Positions 44,099 through 52,817 of a stretch of DNA of 64,000 nucleotides are shown here, piece after piece; position 1 is the stretch's first letter; every line of letters begins with the position of its first letter. The translations under genes were made by a program, and so were the position numbers. This stretch comes from Dehalogenimonas sp. W (GTDB taxonomy: Bacteria; Chloroflexota; Dehalococcoidia; Dehalococcoidales; Dehalococcoidaceae), in the NCBI RefSeq assembly GCF_037094495.1, contig NZ_CP146612.1, positions 1,674,001 through 1,738,000 of the forward strand. Direction: 5' to 3'. A model generated the notes under the pieces. It was given only the letters and a program-made list of their open reading frames with translations. It had not been told where the DNA came from and made no database searches.

Positions 44099-44569
44099 CT
44101 ATTTACAGCTTTCCAAAATGGATTTTACCTTATCTGTATTTACCTGACCGACATATTCATTATCCACAACAACCACCGGGCCGAGTGCGCAGGCACCGAC
44201 GCAATTTACTGTTTCCAGGGTGAATTTCATGTCTGTTGAAGTTTCTCCGGCACACAAGCATAAATCTGTCTCAAGTTTATCTAATACTTTTTCGGCACCG
44301 CGGACATGGCACGCAGTACCCATGCAAACATGAATGCTATGCCGTCCCCGAGGTTTCAAACTGAAGGCCTTAAAAAATGTAACTACGCTATAAACTCTGC
44401 TCAACGGCACATCAAGACATTCACTGATAGTTACTAAAGCCTCTTTAGGCAAATAATTAAGCTCGGTTTGCACGTCCTGAAGAATAGCCACCAGCATACT
44501 GGCGTCATTATTATGTTTTGCCAACACCTTGTTGACGGTTGCTTCGTTAAGATTTACAGTTATCGTCAT
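44099..44569 (-). CDS. NuoE/HndA-type [2Fe-2S] subunit
   Basis: The 156-residue protein is a thioredoxin-like ferredoxin. It has the four-cysteine pattern CMGTACHVRGA ... TVNCVGACALGPVVVV and the N-terminal helices with LVAILQDVQTELNYLP and LSRVYSVVTFFKAF. It is the usual partner of NuoF/HndC. The start overlaps the end of porB by 4 bases, tying this module to pyruvate oxidoreductase. Confidence 0.93.
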   Translation of the reverse strand: MTITVNLNEATVNKVLAKHNNDASMLVAILQDVQTELNYLPKEALVTISECLDVPLSRVYSVVTFFKAFSLKPRGRHSIHVCMGTACHVRGAEKVLDKLETDLCLCAGETSTDMKFTLETVNCVGACALGPVVVVDNEYVGQVNTDKVKSILESCK

Positions 44570-45486
44570 TTAGCTTTCTCCACTAAATTCTCATATTCTT
44601 CCACAACACGAGCTTCAATTTGGGCAAGAGTTTCCGGTTTTAGATGTCGGAACCGACGTTGTAATTTAGTGTACTCCTGTAAAGACTTAAGTTTTTGAGG
44701 CTCCATGCTCATCTTGTATCGGCCGTTCTCAACTTCATAAAGAGGAAAAACTCCGGTTTCCACTGCTAAACGGCCCAACAGTATGGAAATATCGGTATCA
44801 CATCTCCAACCGGTGGGGCAAACCGACATAATTTGGATATATGCCGGCCCCTTAACAGCCAATCCTTTTTTCACTTTTTCAATCAGGTCAAAAGGGTAAC
44901 TGGGGCAAGCGGTGGCAACGTATGGTATCCCATGGGCAACGGCAATCTCCGGCATATTTTTTTTCCATGACAGCTGCCCGGCATGAACCTTGCCAGCCGG
45001 AGAGGTGGTGGTTGCCGCTCCAAAGGGCGTAGCGGATGAACGTTGTATCCCTGTATTCATGTAGGCTTCATTGTCGAAGCAAAGGTACAAGAAATTGTGT
45101 CCTCGCTCCATAGCACCGGATAGCGCCTGCAAACCAATGTCCAGGGTTGCACCGTCACCGGCAATTGCAACCACATTGATATCTTCCTGAGGCAGTGTTC
45201 CTTTACGCATCTGGGCTTTTAGTCCAGCCTCAATACCCGAAGCTACCGCAGCGCTATTTTCAAAAAGTGTATGTATCCACGGCAATTGCCAGGACGTATA
45301 AGGGTACTGGGAAGCCACGATTTCCATACAACCTGTAGCATTAACAACGATTGTATTGGGCCCAAAAGCCTTGGCGGCCAGCCTGACCGCGAGTGCTTCT
45401 CCACAACCGATACAAGCTCGGTGGCCGGGCGCAAACGGCTCTTCTTTTGAGACCAGTCGGGAGGCATAAATATTCAGATTTTGCAT
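44566..45486 (-). CDS. porB: Pyruvate:ferredoxin oxidoreductase beta subunit
   Basis: The TPP-binding subunit has HRACIGCGEALAVR and ATGCMEIV (cluster cysteines), the TPP motif VAIAGDGATLDIGLQAL followed by FDNEAYMNTGIQRS, and a C-terminal CPTGWRC cysteine motif. With PorA it decarboxylates pyruvate to acetyl-CoA or carries out the reverse. The family also includes 2-oxoisovalerate enzymes, but the TPFGAATT stretch and gene set favour pyruvate. It shares one base with porA. Confidence 0.93.
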   Translation of the reverse strand: MQNLNIYASRLVSKEEPFAPGHRACIGCGEALAVRLAAKAFGPNTIVVNATGCMEIVASQYPYTSWQLPWIHTLFENSAAVASGIEAGLKAQMRKGTLPQEDINVVAIAGDGATLDIGLQALSGAMERGHNFLYLCFDNEAYMNTGIQRSSATPFGAATTTSPAGKVHAGQLSWKKNMPEIAVAHGIPYVATACPSYPFDLIEKVKKGLAVKGPAYIQIMSVCPTGWRCDTDISILLGRLAVETGVFPLYEVENGRYKMSMEPQKLKSLQEYTKLQRRFRHLKPETLAQIEARVVEEYENLVEKAK

Positions 45487-46661
45487 TATTCCCTCACCCC
45501 GATCATCTCATATTCTTTATCGGTGCCTGATGCGGCTATCCGCATTCCATCGGTTATCAATTGTTCAAAACCATCTACCGTAATATCACGTCCACCCAAA
45601 CCCCCAATGAAACTGACCACAGCGGGTTTATCGGCTTCGTTGTACAAAGCGGCCTTCAGCTCCGAAGCAACCGGACCGCCCGGACCACCGGAGGAAATAC
45701 TTCGATCAAGTACCAGCAGTGTCTTAACGCCTTTAACTGCTGCCCTGAATTCTTCAAACGGAAACGGTCTCCACAGGCGGAGCCGAATCAACCCAATATC
45801 AACACCTTTGGCCCTGAGACTATCCACCGCTGACATGGCGGTTTCCGAAAAACTGCCCATAGTAAAAAGCAAGGTTTTGGCACCTTCACATTTATAACAT
45901 TCAACTGGATGATAAGAGCGACCAAATTTTTGGGCATATTCATCCCAGACCTGTATTATGGTTTTCTTGACCCCGGACATTGCCTGTTCCTGAGCCCATT
46001 TTGCTTCAGTAAAGACCACCGGCGGGGCAAAATCACCCATGGCTACAGGTTTGGAAGGATGTAATGTTAAAGGACTGTGAATGGGGGGTAAAAACTCACA
46101 AACATCTGATTCTTCAGGCATCTCAATGGGTTCAATCACATGAGAAAGATGAAAACCATCCAGATGCACCATTATCGGTAACAGCACGTTGTGGTCTTCG
46201 GCAATCTTAAAGGCGCAGATGATTTGATCAACTACTTCCTGGCCGTTCTCAGTAAAGACCTGAATCCAGCCGGTATCCCTGACCGCCATAGCATCGGAAT
46301 GGTCCCCCCACACCGATAAAGGCGATGATAAGGCGCGGTTAGCGACAGCCATGACAATAGGCAAACGCATGCCGGAAGCTACATACAAAACCTCGTGCAT
46401 TAGCTCCAACCCTTGTCCGGCAGTAGCTGTAAAAGTTCTTGCACCGGCTGCCGATGATCCCAAACAGGCACTCAGCGCAGAATGTTCTGATTCAACGGGT
46501 ACGTATTCGGCATCCAGTTCGCCTTCGGCGACAAGCTCCGCTAGATGCTCAACGATGTGAGTCTGCGGCGTGATAGGATAGGCAGCAATTACATCTGCAT
46601 TAGCCAGTTTTACCGCATCGGCCAGCGCTATTGATACTTCAATTCCAATTCGTCTACCCAT
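45486..46661 (-). CDS. porA: Pyruvate:ferredoxin oxidoreductase alpha subunit
   Basis: About 391 residues from MGRRIGIEVSIALADAVK. AAYPITPQTHIVEHLAELV and VPVESEHSALSACLGSSAAGARTFTATAGQGL (cited in parts) form the pyrimidine-binding domain, and a SSGGPGGPVASEL stretch is near the end. The ATG at 46661 overlaps the porD stop as TAATG; a longer frame to 46706 would run into porD. Together with PorB, PorC and PorD it makes the four-subunit archaeal/Dehalococcoides-type enzyme. Confidence 0.94.
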   Translation of the reverse strand: MGRRIGIEVSIALADAVKLANADVIAAYPITPQTHIVEHLAELVAEGELDAEYVPVESEHSALSACLGSSAAGARTFTATAGQGLELMHEVLYVASGMRLPIVMAVANRALSSPLSVWGDHSDAMAVRDTGWIQVFTENGQEVVDQIICAFKIAEDHNVLLPIMVHLDGFHLSHVIEPIEMPEESDVCEFLPPIHSPLTLHPSKPVAMGDFAPPVVFTEAKWAQEQAMSGVKKTIIQVWDEYAQKFGRSYHPVECYKCEGAKTLLFTMGSFSETAMSAVDSLRAKGVDIGLIRLRLWRPFPFEEFRAAVKGVKTLLVLDRSISSGGPGGPVASELKAALYNEADKPAVVSFIGGLGGRDITVDGFEQLITDGMRIAASGTDKEYEMIGVRE

Positions 46662-46966
46662 TACTTTTCGGTCTCCTCCCGCATGGTTATTACCCGGGTA
46701 GGACACTCATAAGCACAAATTCCGCAGCCTTTGCAATAGAAAAAATCAGCCTCAAAAAAGCCTTTCTGGTTCTGATGAATACAGCCTTCCGGACAAAATA
46801 TATAGCAGATTCCGCACTTGATGCAGCGTGAAAAATCGTATGAGGGTTGCTGAGAGCGCCAATCCCCGGTTTTATATACCGCAGCACTGCCAGGTTCGGT
46901 AACGGCAGCACCAATTTCAATGTCTTTCCAGGTCAATTCATGTTCTTGTTTAGCCACCAGTTTCAA
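46661..46966 (-). CDS. porD: Pyruvate:ferredoxin oxidoreductase delta subunit (2[4Fe-4S])
   Basis: The 101-residue protein has two ferredoxin motifs, CIKCGICYIFCPEGC and CKGCGICAYECP. It carries electrons from the TPP site to soluble ferredoxin or, here, perhaps to the Hnd-like subunits. It overlaps porC by 17 bases and porA by one. Confidence 0.94.
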   Translation of the reverse strand: MKLVAKQEHELTWKDIEIGAAVTEPGSAAVYKTGDWRSQQPSYDFSRCIKCGICYIFCPEGCIHQNQKGFFEADFFYCKGCGICAYECPTRVITMREETEK

Positions 46967-47525
46967 GCTCCTTTACCCGGGTCTCTTCAAAAGCCCGCTT
47001 CATGGCCTTGAGATTTTTCGCAGCAATCTTGCCAAACCGGTGATTCACCGGATCAGTCATAGATTCCAGATCTATGATCCCCAGAGCCTTGATTAAGGCC
47101 CCAAGCATGGTGGTATTGACGATGGGCACACCCAGTTCTTCCCGAGCGATAAGATTGGCGTCAATAACCGCAACACGCCAATGCTTGGATAATTCGGGAA
47201 ATGAGTCCAGTGGCTTTGTGGTATTGATAACGATAGTCCCACCCTGTTTGAGACCGGAAGTTACCCTGGCAATTTCAATAAGACTGGGGTCCAGAACAAT
47301 AACGGCGTCCGGATTGGTGATGCCCGCCCGATTACGAATTGGATTACTTGCGTTGATCCGATTGAAAGCCATGACCGGCGCCCCGCGCCGTTCCGGGCCA
47401 AAACTGGGGAATCCCTGAGCGTATTTGCCTTCGGAAATTGCCGCCTGAGCCACCAGTTCCGCCGATGTGACGGCCCCTTGGCCACCGCGACCGTGCCACC
47501 TGAGTTCAGCAAGTTCGCTTTTAAT
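46950..47525 (-). CDS. porC: Pyruvate:ferredoxin oxidoreductase gamma subunit, ATT start
   Basis: PorC holds the CoA-contacting domain. Reading back from the central part (YAQGFPSFGPERRGAPV), the frame contains the whole conserved N-terminus ELRWHGRGGQGAVTSAE, but no ATG, GTG or TTG before it. The first possible start is ATT at 47525-47523, five bases after GGGAGGGG, giving 191 residues, the family length. The GTG at 47453 would remove the conserved glycine loop. The gene begins 31 bases after tRNA-Arg with no terminator between, so the tRNA and operon probably share one transcript. Confidence 0.88.
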   Translation of the reverse strand: MKSELAELRWHGRGGQGAVTSAELVAQAAISEGKYAQGFPSFGPERRGAPVMAFNRINASNPIRNRAGITNPDAVIVLDPSLIEIARVTSGLKQGGTIVINTTKPLDSFPELSKHWRVAVIDANLIAREELGVPIVNTTMLGALIKALGIIDLESMTDPVNHRFGKIAAKNLKAMKRAFEETRVKELETGG

Positions 47526-47556
47526 AGTAGCCCCTCCCTGATTAAATTTGTAATAC

Positions 47557-47629
47557 TGCCCCTGGAGCGACTCGAACGCTCGCTCCCAGCTTCGGAGGCT
47601 GGTGCTCTATCCACCTGAGCTACAGGGGC
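47557..47629 (-). tRNA. tRNA-Arg (anticodon CCG)
   Basis: A 73-base cloverleaf with GCCCCTG/CAGGGGC acceptor, anticodon CCG in CTCCGAA and T arm GCGTTCGAGTC. CCA is not encoded. It is the first element of the por-hnd transcription unit. Confidence 0.95.
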
Positions 47630-47645
47630 AAATAGGTGAGTATAC

Positions 47646-47675
47646 ATTCTATCTTATAGAACGTATTTTTGACAA
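47646..47675 (-). promoter_or_regulatory. Promoter of tRNA-Arg and the por-hnd operon
   Basis: The minus strand has TTGTCA (47675-47670), an 18-base spacer and TAGAAT (47651-47646), about 10 bases before the expected tRNA precursor start. Confidence 0.6.
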
Positions 47676-47685
47676 GAAATCAGCT

Positions 47686-48966
47686 TTAATGTGGCAGATG
47701 TGGTGAAGAAGGAGCTTCACTCGCGGCTTTTTTAAACAGCGGCTTCAAGAGTGAAGGCGCGATTAATGTGGTAACCAAACTCACAGCTACGGCAACACCA
47801 AATATATCCCGACTGATGGCACCAACGAGCAATCCGGCACCCGCAACTATCAGTCCTACTTCACCCCGAGGCACCATCCCCATACCGATTATCATACTGC
47901 CTTTATGGTCACACTTGGCGATATAGCGTGCCGGTATATAACAACCAACAACTTTACCAAACACCGCAAGCACGATAATAATTGACGCTGGAATAATGAC
48001 AGCTCCGATAGCCCCAAGATCAACCTGCATACCAAGATAGGCAAAAAAGAACGGCGCCATGAACAGCATTATAGGCCGCGTTTGATGAATAATATCCTCA
48101 CGTTCGGCGGTGGCAGCAAACATCAAACCGGCAACATAGGCACCAACTACCGGATGCAACCCCACCAAAGTAACCCCGTAAGATATCAGTACACCAATAA
48201 CCAGGGCGGTAATCGGCATTAAACCAGAGTCTTTGAATGGAGCCAGTAAAAACCGGGAAATATACTTGTGCCCAAAGTATCCGATGAATAAAATCCCCAG
48301 CCAAACCGCAAAGCCAATCAAACCGGTAACAATAGCCGCTCCGGTTGAAAGCTCACCGGTCTTCGCCATAGTAATCACCACTGACAGAATTACCAAACCA
48401 AGAATGTCGTCAATAACCGCAGCCACGAGAATAATGGTGCCCTCTCGGGTACCAAGCTTACCCATGTCCATCAGGATACGTACGGTGATACCTATGCTTG
48501 TAGCTGTCAGCACCGCACCGGTAAACAACCAACCGACAGTACCGATTTCCGGAAAAAAGTACATCGCGGCACCATAGCCCAAAATAAACGGAACGATAAC
48601 ACCACCAATTGCAATCAATGCGCCGGAAAAAGCATTTTTAACAAAAGCCCGGACATCAGTTTCCAAACCAGCCACAAACAAAAGTGCAATAACAGCAATT
48701 TCGGACACGATCTGTAGGGGGTTGAAATTTTCAACCTCCAGCCCACCTTCAGCAAAATGACCGCTGATGGTGGCAAAATTAAGAATCACCGGATCGTTGA
48801 ATAAACTTCCTAGCAAGAACGGCGAAATAATAATGCCGGCGGCTAATTCTCCGATTACCGCAGGTTGCTTGAAGTATCTTTCCGCAATTTCACCACCCAA
48901 ACGGGCAGCTAATAATACCAAGCCGAAAGTCAGTATCAGTTTAAAATATATAAGGTCAGTTTCCAT
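47686..48966 (-). CDS. CPA2-family cation:proton antiporter
   Basis: A 426-residue integral membrane protein with about 12-13 helices and no TrkA-N or other cytoplasmic domain. The unwound-helix signatures LAAGIIISPFLLG, TATSIGITVRILMDMG and the AAVIDDILGLVILS double-Asp motif (probable ion site) place it with NapA/GerN-type Na+/H+ antiporters. It would export Na+ or take up protons for pH control. The start lies 10 bases after a TAAAGT box without a ribosome site. The gene ends 57 bases before tRNA-Arg on the same strand, so it may read into it. Confidence 0.9.
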   Translation of the reverse strand: METDLIYFKLILTFGLVLLAARLGGEIAERYFKQPAVIGELAAGIIISPFLLGSLFNDPVILNFATISGHFAEGGLEVENFNPLQIVSEIAVIALLFVAGLETDVRAFVKNAFSGALIAIGGVIVPFILGYGAAMYFFPEIGTVGWLFTGAVLTATSIGITVRILMDMGKLGTREGTIILVAAVIDDILGLVILSVVITMAKTGELSTGAAIVTGLIGFAVWLGILFIGYFGHKYISRFLLAPFKDSGLMPITALVIGVLISYGVTLVGLHPVVGAYVAGLMFAATAEREDIIHQTRPIMLFMAPFFFAYLGMQVDLGAIGAVIIPASIIIVLAVFGKVVGCYIPARYIAKCDHKGSMIIGMGMVPRGEVGLIVAGAGLLVGAISRDIFGVAVAVSLVTTLIAPSLLKPLFKKAASEAPSSPHLPH

Positions 48967-48976
48967 ATGGAGAGTA

Positions 48977-49006
48977 ACTTTAACAGATAATCAAAAATTC
49001 TTCCAA
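48977..49006 (-). promoter_or_regulatory. Promoter of the antiporter gene, short leader
   Basis: The minus strand has TTGGAA (49006-49001), 18 bases and TAAAGT (48982-48977), with the ATG ten bases further on and no ribosome site. Confidence 0.4.
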
Positions 49007-49079
49007 TGCCGCATCAACCGAATTATTTGTCGTGTGACGGGGTTTCACATTAACGGCCTGTTCAGGTAAAATAGCCGCC

Positions 49080-49167
49080 GGAGAGGTGTCCGAGTGGTTG
49101 ATGGTGTCGCTCTCGAAAAGCGATCTCCGGTAACGGAGCGTGGGTTCGAATCCCACCCTCTCCGCCA
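49080..49167 (+). tRNA. tRNA-Ser (anticodon CGA)
   Basis: An 88-base class II tRNA with GGAGAGG/CCTCTCC acceptor, anticodon CGA in CTCGAAA, a long variable arm (CTCCGGTAACGGAG) and encoded CCA. Confidence 0.95.
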
Positions 49168-49263
49168 TTCATACTATAAGCCTTGAAGCGATTACTGTTA
49201 GCTTGACTAAGGACGCCGTTTTTTATATCATTGTCGGGCTTTACCAGGTGGGACGACTCATGC

Positions 49264-49353
<90 letters not shown>

Positions 49354-49374
49354 CCTAAACAACACTCTAGAATT

Positions 49375-49408
49375 AAAAAGCGGGACGAAATTTCGTCCCG
49401 CTTTTTTT
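49375..49408. terminator. Perfect bidirectional terminator
   Basis: A 16-base perfect stem (AAAAAGCGGGACGAAA with its complement) with T-runs on both strands. It ends the tRNA-Ser unit on plus and the nuclease-family gene on minus. Confidence 0.92.
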
Positions 49409-49423
49409 CACCTTTAAGTCTTT

Positions 49424-49990
49424 TTAAGACTTCCGTTTATCAAAGTCTTCCAGATCCAAATTGTTCTCAATAAAGTCCCGGAAAGCGCTCATTTTGTTGA
49501 TTTCATCTTCACTGGCCTTTTTGCGCCGTTCGGTAACATCGGCGGCGCCATCCAGCCCGTCCAGTACCTCCTGCCCTTCACTTTCCCGGTCAAGGACAAT
49601 TCCAGCCTTATCAAGGACTGACTCATCCGCATATATTGGAACATCCACGCGGACGGCCAATGCCAGAGCATCTGAGGGCCGGGAATCTATTTCCACCTGG
49701 TTTTCACCGATGTTCAGTAAAATCTTCGCATAAAAAGTGTCGTTCTTCAGGTCACTGACAATAACGTGATCCACGGTTGCCCCAAGTACTTCAATGGCAG
49801 TCGCCAGCAGATCATGCGTCATCGGACGCTGCACCTGAATACCTTCCTGCAATCTGATGGCGATGGCCTGAGCTTCGGCAGAGCCGATCCAGATCGGCAG
49901 ATAACGCAGAGTGTTCTTTTCTTTCAGCATGACCACCCGCTGATAATTCACCAAACTGACCCGGATACTCTCAATGGTCATTTCTATCAT
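49424..49990 (-). CDS. Bifunctional nuclease family protein (DUF151)
   Basis: The first 130 residues match the BFN/DUF151 domain: LKEKNTLRYLPIWIGSAEAQAIA, MTHDLLATAIEVLGA and SRPSDALALAVRVDVPIYA (cited in parts). The C-terminal 55 residues are charged, with a UVR-like DEINKMSAFRDFIENNL. Plant and mycobacterial relatives have RNase/DNase or stress-related activity; the bacterial role is unclear. It has a near-consensus promoter (50033-50061) and a GGGAGG site 12 bases before the ATG. Confidence 0.88.
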   Translation of the reverse strand: MIEMTIESIRVSLVNYQRVVMLKEKNTLRYLPIWIGSAEAQAIAIRLQEGIQVQRPMTHDLLATAIEVLGATVDHVIVSDLKNDTFYAKILLNIGENQVEIDSRPSDALALAVRVDVPIYADESVLDKAGIVLDRESEGQEVLDGLDGAADVTERRKKASEDEINKMSAFRDFIENNLDLEDFDKRKS

Positions 49991-50032
49991 TATATAAAAG
50001 GGCCTCCCTGCAACAGACTTGAAGACGTTTCA

Positions 50033-50061
50033 ATTCTACATTTATACCCAAGAGGTGTCAA
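50033..50061 (-). promoter_or_regulatory. Promoter of the nuclease-family gene
   Basis: The minus strand has consensus TTGACA (50061-50056), 17 bases and TAGAAT (50038-50033). Confidence 0.72.
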
Positions 50062-50203
50062 TGAACATTTCCGTACGAATTCATGGTAGAATTAACGCAA
50101 GGTGTCCGCATAACAACTGGATTTTACGGTTGAAAAAGCAAGTCAACACTATCCCCCCTGCTTGGCTGCCTTTTGCTAAGATATTTATCCGTGACAGGGG
50201 ACT

Positions 50204-50231
50204 TTAACAAGGCGGTTTTTTGTAGTAGAAT
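50204..50231 (+). promoter_or_regulatory. Probable promoter of ppsA
   Basis: TTAACA (50204-50209), 16 bases, TAGAAT (50226-50231), with about 85 bases of leader to a good GGAAGGAG ribosome site. The rest of the 333-base gap 49991-50323 holds only this and the divergent promoter. Confidence 0.5.
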
Positions 50232-50323
50232 ATCTAGCCTTTGTCGGCACGGCACCCGGTTATCACAACAACTTTACCAGTGACCCAATAAACATTTAGC
50301 TATCGGGAAGGAGACAACCACGG

Positions 50324-52588
50324 ATGCAGAAAACCCCGGAGGCGATTGTCTGGTTTGAACAGGTATCTAAAAATGATATCCCCGTTGTTGGCGGAAAGGG
50401 TGCCAACCTGGGTGAAATGACCTCAGCCAAGATTCCAGTACCCCCGGGCTTTATCGTTACCGCTAATGCATATTACGAATTCATTCATGAATCGGGTCTA
50501 CAAGACCGGATTAAGGCATCACTGAAAGGTCTTGACGTTGAAGATTCTAAAGCTCTGTCCGCTGCCGCCAACGAAGCCAAACAACTAATAATGAACACTC
50601 CCATGCCTCCTGTGCTGGCGGAAAAGATTCGAGAGTCATACAAATCCATGGGCGAAGGCCTAGTCGCAGTGCGTTCCTCAGCTACCGCGGAAGATCTGCC
50701 GGAAGCCTCCTTCGCGGGCCAGCAAAGCACCTATCTGAATATTGAAGGTGCCGATGCCGTAGTCAAGGCGGTCCAGAAGTGCTGGGCTTCGCTTTTTGAA
50801 CCCCGGGCTGTTTACTACCGTAACGAGCAAAATTTCGACCATTTCCAGGTCGGTATCGCAGTGCCGGTGCAACGCATGGTGCAGTCGGTCACTTCCGGCG
50901 TCATATTCACTATTGAGCCAATCACCAGTGACGCTTCCAAAATCGTGATTGAAGTGATTTATGGTTTGGGCGAAGGCCTCGTATCCGGCGAAATCACCCC
51001 CGATCTGTTTATCGTTGATAAAGCGGGTCCGACCATCATTTCCCGCCGCATCAGCCGCCAGTCCCGCCGCTTGATCCGCAACACCACCGGCGTTGAAAAT
51101 GAAGTAGAAGGCGCCAATTACTGGCAATCAGTCCCGCCGTCAAAGCAGGAACTCCAAAAAATGTCGGATGAAGAAGTTCTCAAACTGGCTGAACTGGCCA
51201 TTCATATTGAGAAACATTACGGATCTCCGCAGGACATTGAATGGGCTCAGGAAAACGGAGATATTTTCATCGTCCAATCCCGTCCAGTAACCGCGTTAAA
51301 AGAGAGTTCCGAGGTAGAGCCGGAAATAAAGCAGCCTATTATCCTGGCCGGCGCTGCCGCTTCACCAGGTCTGGCTTCCGGGCCGGTTAAAATTATCCTG
51401 GATCCCAATGAGATTAACCGCGTGCTCAGCGGCGATATACTGGTAGCCGAAATGACCACCCCTGATTTTGTCCCGGCGATGAAAAGAGCAGCGGCCATCG
51501 TCACCAACCGTGGTGGGCGTACCTCCCACGCGGCCATCGTCAGCCGTGAATTAGGCATCCCGTGCGTTGTCGGCACCGGCGAAGCTACTTCGCTTTTAAA
51601 AGAAGGTCAAATCATCACCGTTGACGGTGCTCATGGCAAGGTATATAACGGCAAGGTTACCCGCCGGGTTCAGACTTCTTCGGTGGTCAGTCTGATGCGA
51701 GACGCCATCGTTACCAAAACCAAAGTATATGTCAATCTGGCTCAACCCGAACTGGCTGATCAGGTCGCGGCGCGCAATGTTGACGGCGTCGGGCTGCTTC
51801 GGGCTGAATTTATCGTCAGTGCTATTGGTAAACATCCCAATTTCATGATTGAACAAGGCCGTCAGGAAGAATTCATTCAGAAACTCTACGACGGTATTTT
51901 GCCCTTCGCCAAAGCTTTCAGCCCGCGGCCGGTGGTCTACCGTACGACCGACTTCAAGACTAACGAATATCGGGAACTGGAAGGCGGTGATAAATACGAA
52001 CTGCCGGAAGAAAATCCGATGCTCGGCTACCGCGGCGCTTCCCGCTACATCACAGATATTGAAAGCTTCAAAATGGAGATTGAGGCTATCAAGCGGGTTC
52101 GTAAAGATTACCCCAATCTTTGGGTGATGATTCCCTTCGTCCGGACGGTTGATGAGATCAAGCGCACCATCGCTATTTTGGAAGAAGAAGGCTTAAAACG
52201 CGGCCCTGACTTTAAGGTCTGGATGATGACCGAAATTCCCGCTAATATCTTCCTGATGGATAAGTTTATTGACGCCGGCATTGACGGCATTTCCATTGGC
52301 TCCAATGACCTCACCCAGTTGGTTTTGGGCATTGACCGTGATTCAGAAAAACTCCAGGAAACCTTTGACGAACGCAACGAAGCCGTCATGGCAGCTCTGG
52401 AAATCGCCGTTACCACCGCTAAGAGAAGGGGCATCACCGCCTCCATCTGCGGACAGGCACCGTCGGTCTACCCCGAGCTGACTGAGAAACTGGTATCCTG
52501 GGGTATTACCTCGGTTTCCGTCTCTCCCGATATGATCGGCACCACCCGTGAGATAATCGCAAAGGCAGAAGCCAAGCAAAAGAAATAA
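50324..52588 (+). CDS. ppsA: Phosphoenolpyruvate synthase
   Basis: PpsA converts pyruvate and ATP to PEP, AMP and phosphate, feeding acetyl-CoA-derived pyruvate into gluconeogenesis. The 754 residues hold the nucleotide-binding domain (GGKGANLGEM, VRSSATAEDLPEASFAGQQ), the swivelling phospho-histidine domain (GGRTSHAAIVSRELGIPCVVG, in parts) and the PEP barrel (IGSNDLTQLVLGIDRD, CGQAPS). All active residues are present; the Cys in the last motif is the usual general acid. A perfect hairpin terminator follows. Confidence 0.96.
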   Translation: MQKTPEAIVWFEQVSKNDIPVVGGKGANLGEMTSAKIPVPPGFIVTANAYYEFIHESGLQDRIKASLKGLDVEDSKALSAAANEAKQLIMNTPMPPVLAEKIRESYKSMGEGLVAVRSSATAEDLPEASFAGQQSTYLNIEGADAVVKAVQKCWASLFEPRAVYYRNEQNFDHFQVGIAVPVQRMVQSVTSGVIFTIEPITSDASKIVIEVIYGLGEGLVSGEITPDLFIVDKAGPTIISRRISRQSRRLIRNTTGVENEVEGANYWQSVPPSKQELQKMSDEEVLKLAELAIHIEKHYGSPQDIEWAQENGDIFIVQSRPVTALKESSEVEPEIKQPIILAGAAASPGLASGPVKIILDPNEINRVLSGDILVAEMTTPDFVPAMKRAAAIVTNRGGRTSHAAIVSRELGIPCVVGTGEATSLLKEGQIITVDGAHGKVYNGKVTRRVQTSSVVSLMRDAIVTKTKVYVNLAQPELADQVAARNVDGVGLLRAEFIVSAIGKHPNFMIEQGRQEEFIQKLYDGILPFAKAFSPRPVVYRTTDFKTNEYRELEGGDKYELPEENPMLGYRGASRYITDIESFKMEIEAIKRVRKDYPNLWVMIPFVRTVDEIKRTIAILEEEGLKRGPDFKVWMMTEIPANIFLMDKFIDAGIDGISIGSNDLTQLVLGIDRDSEKLQETFDERNEAVMAALEIAVTTAKRRGITASICGQAPSVYPELTEKLVSWGITSVSVSPDMIGTTREIIAKAEAKQKK

Positions 52589-52590
52589 GA

Positions 52591-52635
52591 CAGAACCGGG
52601 CTGCTTCACATTTACAGCCCGGTTCTGCGTCTTTT
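52591..52635 (+). terminator. Terminator after ppsA
   Basis: CAGAACCGGGCTG (52591-52603) pairs perfectly with CAGCCCGGTTCTG (52615-52627) and is followed by CGTCTTTT. Confidence 0.88.
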
Positions 52636-52722
52636 AAGTAAGCTCTGCTCACTGGAGTTCAGCCAGCGGGAGTGATTTCGCTTTTTATTAAAATACATTG
52701 GGAGAGCCTTTAGCTGTTCAGC

Positions 52723-52752
52723 TTAACATTCCTTCCTGCCCTTCGCTATAAT
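52723..52752 (+). promoter_or_regulatory. Promoter of dgt-dnaG-rpoD
   Basis: TTAACA (52723-52728), 18 bases, TATAAT (52747-52752); the leader to the dgt ATG is about 60 bases. Confidence 0.62.
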
Positions 52753-52817
52753 GTCACGAAGGTGGCCGCACTTTTTCCCTCTCACCGCCGGTGCATCCCG
52801 GAGAATGTCGTTACAGA

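Noticed and set aside
47261-47647. 128-codon minus-strand frame across tRNA-Arg and the start of porC
   Set aside because: It reads through a tRNA gene and is out of frame with the clearly conserved PorC N-terminus.
50061-50207. 48-codon plus-strand ORF starting MNISVRIHGR behind AGAGGTG
   Set aside because: It overlaps the promoter of the divergent nuclease-family gene and shows no family resemblance; the ribosome site may be chance. Conservation would be needed.
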